Source: Haematococcus lacustris (taxonomy: Eukaryota > Chlorophyta > Chlorophyceae > Chlamydomonadales > Haematococcaceae). From it: a stretch of 64,000 nucleotides of DNA. Location of the stretch: assembly GCA_030144725.1 (NCBI GenBank), contig JASKMD010000026.1, positions 1,891,156 through 1,955,155 on the forward strand. Direction: 5' to 3'. Position 1 is the first letter of the stretch; each line of letters opens with the position of its first letter. This document shows, one piece after another, positions 59,954 through 64,000 of the stretch. Position numbers and translations under genes: made by a program. The notes beneath the pieces were generated by a model. That model saw nothing but the letters and a program-made list of their open reading frames with translations. It had not been told where the DNA came from and did not search any database.

Positions 59954-62900
59954 CCAGCAGCAGCAGGGGTTGCCAGCCAGAGCTCTGCCCCGACAGCTCT
60001 GCACTCTCCAGCTGCTCCACCTCGGACCTGTCCACTGCCACCCACCTCAACACCCACACTGCCGCTGCCAACACAACAACAGTGAACGGGCACACAGCCA
60101 GCCGCCACACACACCCCGCCCCCTGCCCCGCCCCTTTGCCACGCCTGCTGCCTCCCGTCCCCCCGCCCCCGCCCCTCCCCCGCCCCCACCTCCCTCGCCC
60201 CGCCCCCAGCCCCTTCAGCAGCTGGCTGGACTCCGCTGCCAGCTGCGCAGCCCAGGAGTCCCTGGCGGCTGTGCGCACCGCCGCCCTGGCCACCCTGTCC
60301 CGGGTGCTGTCCCCCCCGCCCCCCCTGGCCGCCTGCCTGCAGCAGCCCCTCACCCTGCTGGCCCAGGCAAGCAGTAGTGCCAGCACCAGCGTGCTGTCAG
60401 AGGTGTGTGGCAGCGGCAGGCCACCGGGCGCAGCAGTGATGGCAGCGCTGGGCTGGCAGGAGCCGCAGGGGAGGAGAGGCAGCACGAGCAGGGGCGGGGG
60501 GGAGGGGGGCAGGGGGGAGGCAGGCGCGCTGGCAGCTGGGCAGAGCCAGCTCGGACCCATCCCCAAGCAGCGGGCATGGGGGGATGGGGTGGGGGCGGGG
60601 GGGTGGGCAGTGCTGGGTAGGGTCAGGCGGCATCACGGCAGTTCCTGGGCAGGGCCTAGCAGCCGCCCTCTGCCCCTCCCCTGCCCCCCTGCTGCTGTCG
60701 GGGCTGGGGGGGCTGATGCTGGGGGGGGGGTAGTGCTCAGCCAGTCCACCAGCCCCCAGGCTACCCAGGAGGCCCTCTCAGGTTCAGGCAGCCACGGCAT
60801 GCATGGCTTGCCCACCTTCTCCTCAGCTTCTCAAGCATGCGTGACGGCAACAGCAGCAGCAGCAGCAGGTGCTGGGCTGGGGGGGCCTCACCCCGCCTGC
60901 CCGCCACCCCTACAGCAACAGAGGCGGCAGGCGGCCAAGCAGCCTGAGCAGCAGCGGCAGTTGCCTGAGGCACCGTGGCAGGGTGTGGTGGCAGGGTCAG
61001 GGGGAGGGCAAGCCAGACCCTGCAGGGGGCACCAGGACGGCCCTCCCCCCCTGACAGCCCGCCCCACCGCCAGCCTTGCCCTGAGGCAGCACCCTCCCCA
61101 CTCCAGCCCTGAGCTGTACAGCCCGGCCCCCCTCCCCCCCCCCTGCTGCTGCTGCTGCTGCTGGTGGCACTGCCTGGCCCAGCGATCAGCACAGCAGCCA
61201 GGGGCCTGGCCCCGGGCACAGCCTGCTGGGTGCCGCCCCAGGCCCGACCAGGGCCACCCACCCAGGCTCAGGGGCGGGGGGAACAGCAGCAGATGACCAA
61301 GAGCCCCCCGGGGCCAATGCAGGGCTGCTGAGCATTGTGGGGGTAGGGGCAGGGGCAGGGGGGGGGGCAGAAGGGGGCCAGGCAGGGCGGGGCCAGGCTC
61401 TGACCCAGCCTAACCCCAGGCCGGGTGGTGGGTGGTGGCAGGCGAGCCTGCTGCTGCCCCATGCGCTCATGCGTCGGTGGCATGCCCCCCCCCCTGAGGC
61501 TAGGCACCTGGGGACCCCCTCACCACAGGCTCATGCCTGGCAGCTCGGGCCAACCACCCGGCCTCAACCACCTGGGTTGCCACATCAGGCAACCCAGCCA
61601 GTTGTCGGCAGCGGGCAGCAGGGTGGGTCAGGGGAGGGGAGGGCAGCAGCCCTGGCTGCGCAGGCAGCTGGGTGGCAGGTGGGGGACACAGCCCGGAGGG
61701 ACGGTGCCTCACAGGGGGAGGCGTCTAGAGGGCAGCAGGAGCCGGGAGGCGACCAACAGGGGGGGGGTCTCCTCCCCCGCCCCCGCAAACACAGCATTGC
61801 CAGCCTGCTGTCTACCTTCAACCGCCACTCACCTACCCCCAGAACCACCTCTGCCAACCCCCTGCTGCTGCCCCCCGCACAGCAGCAGGGGGAGCGGCAG
61901 GGGCAGCAGGGCGGGCAGTCAGCTGCACACCAGGGGGGGGCGCTGCCTCCAAACGACCACAGCCTCTCCCTCCTCACCCTACCACCCGCCAATGGCCGTG
62001 CCAAGCCCCCCCTCCCCCCCCCCCTGCCCCCCCTCCACCGCGTTGACCCTGCACCCAGGGCGCGCCCAGCAGCCCCACGGCCCCCCCCGCCCCCCCAGTC
62101 TGACCCAACGCCTCAGCGGCAACCTGAACCAGCTGGGCCGCGACCTGCAGACCCTCCCCTGGGGGCGAGCTGGCGCCCCCCAGGCTGCCCCCACCCCCCT
62201 CACCTCCACCCCCCCCTGGTGGCCTCTGCGCCCCCTGCCCCGACTGACCCGCTCCGGCAGCGCCCCCCCTGCCCTGCACCCCCACCCCTCCGCTTCACCC
62301 CCTAGCAGCCTGCTCCAGCACCTCCACCTGGGCTGGTTGGGGGGGCTGGGGGGGCTCGGTCAGCCCCCCCCCCGCCCCCCCCCCCCCGCCCCCCTCCCTG
62401 CAGGTTCAGCCCAGGGTGGCGGCAGGGAGGGGGGGGAGGCTGGCTGGGGCCCGCTCCTGGGCCCCCCCCCTGCTGCTGCCCTGGCTCGCCCCCGGGCCCC
62501 CTGCCGCCGTCCCCCCTCCCCGCCACCACCTCGCCCGCCTCCATCCCCGGCGCCAAAGCAGCAGCAGCCGCCTCAGAAGCTGGGGGGGCCGGCGGGACCC
62601 AGACCCGTCCAGCAGCCAAGGCAGCCAGGGGGCCCTGGTCCCCTACGACCCTACCACTGCTGCTGCCGCCAGCCTGGGGGGGGGGTGGGGGGCGGCAGGC
62701 AGCAGCCTGGTGCCCAGCTGGCTGGGGGGGGGGCAGGGGGGGGCCGCTGCACCGCTGCCTGGCAAGGGACGTGCAGGGGGTGAGGGAGGAAGTGGGGTGA
62801 GAGGGGTGGGGGGGAGGGGAGGGAGGGGGGAGAAGGACCTCCTGCGTCGCCTTACCGGCACTGCCCCTCTAGAGCCTCAGCAGCTGGACGCCCCCCCACC

Positions 62901-63708
62901 CAGCCAGCTGTTGCAGCTGCAACAGGAGCTGCAGGGGGCCGCCCCTACCCGCCATGCCCGGCTGCGTGGCGAGGTGTTTGTCGCCCTGCTGCCGCTGTTC
63001 CTGGTGCTGTGGCTGGGCATGCTGCTGTGGCTGTGGGTGTGCAGCTGCCACCACTACCTGCTGCTGCTGGCCGTCAAGCGAGACAGGGACTGGGACTTCA
63101 AATGGCAGCCGCCGGCACCAGCGCAAGCACCCCCACCCCCAGCTTCCACCCAGCTTCCCGAGGCACAAGCAGGAGCTAGGCAGCACGCTGGTCTCAGTGG
63201 GGGTCAAGGGGGTGTGGGGCAGCACGTGGCGGTGGCAGGGTCGGGGAGACTGGAAGGAGAGCAGCAGGGGCTGGGGGGGGCGGGGGGCCAGGGTAGGGCA
63301 GGGCAGGGCTACCCCTCAGACATCCAGCGTTCAGCGGCACCTCAGGGGGTTAGGGCTGCTGCTGCTGCTGCTGCTGCTGCTGCCCCCCCATCTGAAGTGC
63401 ATGGACGTGGAGTGGCAGGGGAGGTGCAGCTGGCAGTAGCAGTCAGTAGCCAGCAGCAGGGGCGAGGGAGAGGTGCAACTGCTGCAGCCGGGCCACAGGG
63501 GGGTGAGGGGGAGGGGACAGGGGACCCGTGCAGCAGCAGCAGCAGCTCTGGCCCACCTGCACCCCATGAGGCTGCCCCCCTGGTGCCCCCCCTCCCCCCT
63601 GAGCAGCCCCCTGCTGCCCCCTCCCCCTGCTGGCCGCCCAGCTCCCCTAGGCCAGCCCCCCCTCACGCCCCCCGCCTCAAACTCACCCAACCGCCCGCCC
63701 TGGCCTGA
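56943..63708 (+). CDS. DUF676 (ROG1-like) serine esterase/lipase, long low-complexity form
   Basis: A putative alpha/beta-hydrolase acting on lipid esters. Confident exons: 56943-57075, 57187-57325, 57547-58533, 59281-59391, and one starting at 59612. Exon 1 has LVVLQHGLWGTPEDMDFVAN, the oxyanion-loop HGLWG of the family. The exon 2-3 junction makes SYSLGGLIARYAIG, the nucleophile elbow with serine near residue 91. Exon 3 then inserts about 240 Ala/Gln/Pro/Ser-rich residues before LNFLTFASPHLGAW and SVTGCQLVLADTFL. Exon 4 reads HDYTVSYASAAMEHEHLGR. Beyond 59660 the frame is hard to follow: three overlapping open frames (59647-61296, 61425-62783, 62416-63708) are Ser/Pro/Gly-rich. A leucine-rich probable membrane helix lies near 62985-63080 (LLPLFLVLWLGMLLWLWVC), followed by charged residues. 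The gene may extend past the window. Confidence 0.75.
58534..59280. other. Intron 3 of the lipase gene, with satellite and GlyRS exon scrap
   Basis: This intron holds a GGGGATGGTGAT-type patch (58850-58920). It also holds, at 59054-59089, 36 bases identical to the end of GlyRS exon 5 and its splice donor (54685-54720). No coding exon is seen. Confidence 0.7.
59826..59952. repeat. (AGC)n trinucleotide repeat in a lipase exon or intron
   Basis: About 40 copies of AGC with a few interruptions. In the open plus frame this gives a poly-Ser run, and in others Gln, Ala or, on the minus strand, Leu/Cys runs. Whether it is translated is uncertain. Confidence 0.93.
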
Positions 63709-64000
63709 GCAACAACTGCGTCGGCCGGACTGCCCATGCAGCTCAGACCCCCCAGCCGCGCACAGGGGCCAGCCTGAGGGGGCGGGAGGTGCAGCCCCTG
63801 GCTGCTGCAGGCCTGACCTGGGTGCACAGGCGCTGGGTGCAGACAGGGCTGGGCCTGGCCAGCAGCAGCAAGCTGGGCAGGGGGCTCAACACGGAGGGGC
63901 CCTGGCCAGGCGCCAAGAACATGAACAGCAGCCAGGGGCACAGGCTGGGGGTGCCTCCACCCCTGACCCTGCCTCGGCCGCCACACCTGACCCTGCCACT

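Noticed and set aside
59387..60566. Minus-strand frames of 205 and 352 residues with poly-Leu/Cys runs
   Set aside because: Antisense shadows of the AGC repeat and of the lipase exon; composition-driven.

Overview
The window is nuclear DNA of a unicellular green alga, probably of the Chlamydomonadales (Volvox/Haematococcus-like). The reasons are many small coding exons with GT-AG introns, GC-rich coding sequence, introns full of micro- and minisatellites, chromodomain Ty3/Gypsy elements, an L1-type LINE, and a receptor-like kinase architecture typical of algal sensory proteins. No species can be named from the sequence alone.

Layout. (1) Bases 1-13.8 kb carry, on the minus strand, truncated copies of a gene for a membrane receptor with an extracellular CHASE sensor domain and a cytoplasmic protein kinase. 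Copy B (13818 down to 8531) keeps exons 1-10 and then runs into a 5'-truncated LINE (about 8400 to 4130). The LINE poly(A) abuts exon 2 of a second copy, A (4128 down to 647 and off the window edge). Bases 1-4128 repeat 9301-13428 with no difference that I can see, so the arrangement is a tandem repeat of 9,300 bp. (2) Bases 13.8-20.8 kb are a spacer with a GAGGGC array of about 80 copies and a 5.7 kb Gypsy chromovirus (Gypsy-1) whose 300-bp LTRs look identical and which has a 5-bp target duplication. (3) Bases 20791 to about 34.2 kb hold, on the plus strand, copy C of the receptor kinase. It has about 19 exons, includes the whole kinase domain, and its last two exons are tandemly duplicated. 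B and C are head to head and form a large inverted duplication. (4) Bases 35169-46133 are a second Gypsy element (Gypsy-2). Its integrase is split by a 4.4 kb CACT-ended insertion, which itself contains a 932-bp hAT element with a perfect 8-bp target duplication. (5) Bases 46.1-48.8 kb hold a duplicated 592-bp segment and G-rich repeats. (6) Bases 56693 down to 48860 are a complete cytosolic-type glycyl-tRNA synthetase gene on the minus strand, with 17 coding exons and about 695 residues. (7) Divergent from it, sharing a 249-bp promoter interval, a DUF676 (ROG1-like) lipase gene starts at 56943 and runs through very long low-complexity exons toward the window end.

The genes are not an operon. 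Two are housekeeping-type (GlyRS, lipase). The receptor kinase locus is an actively rearranging family: inverted duplication, tandem duplication with LINE and DNA-transposon insertions, exon duplication and microsatellite growth are all visible. The biology most worth following is the CHASE-kinase receptor (an ectodomain best known from cytokinin-type histidine kinases and cyclases, joined here to a TKL-like non-RD kinase) and the production of kinase-less copies of it.

All exon boundaries were placed by eye from GT/AG sites, reading phase and family similarity; no transcript or search was available.
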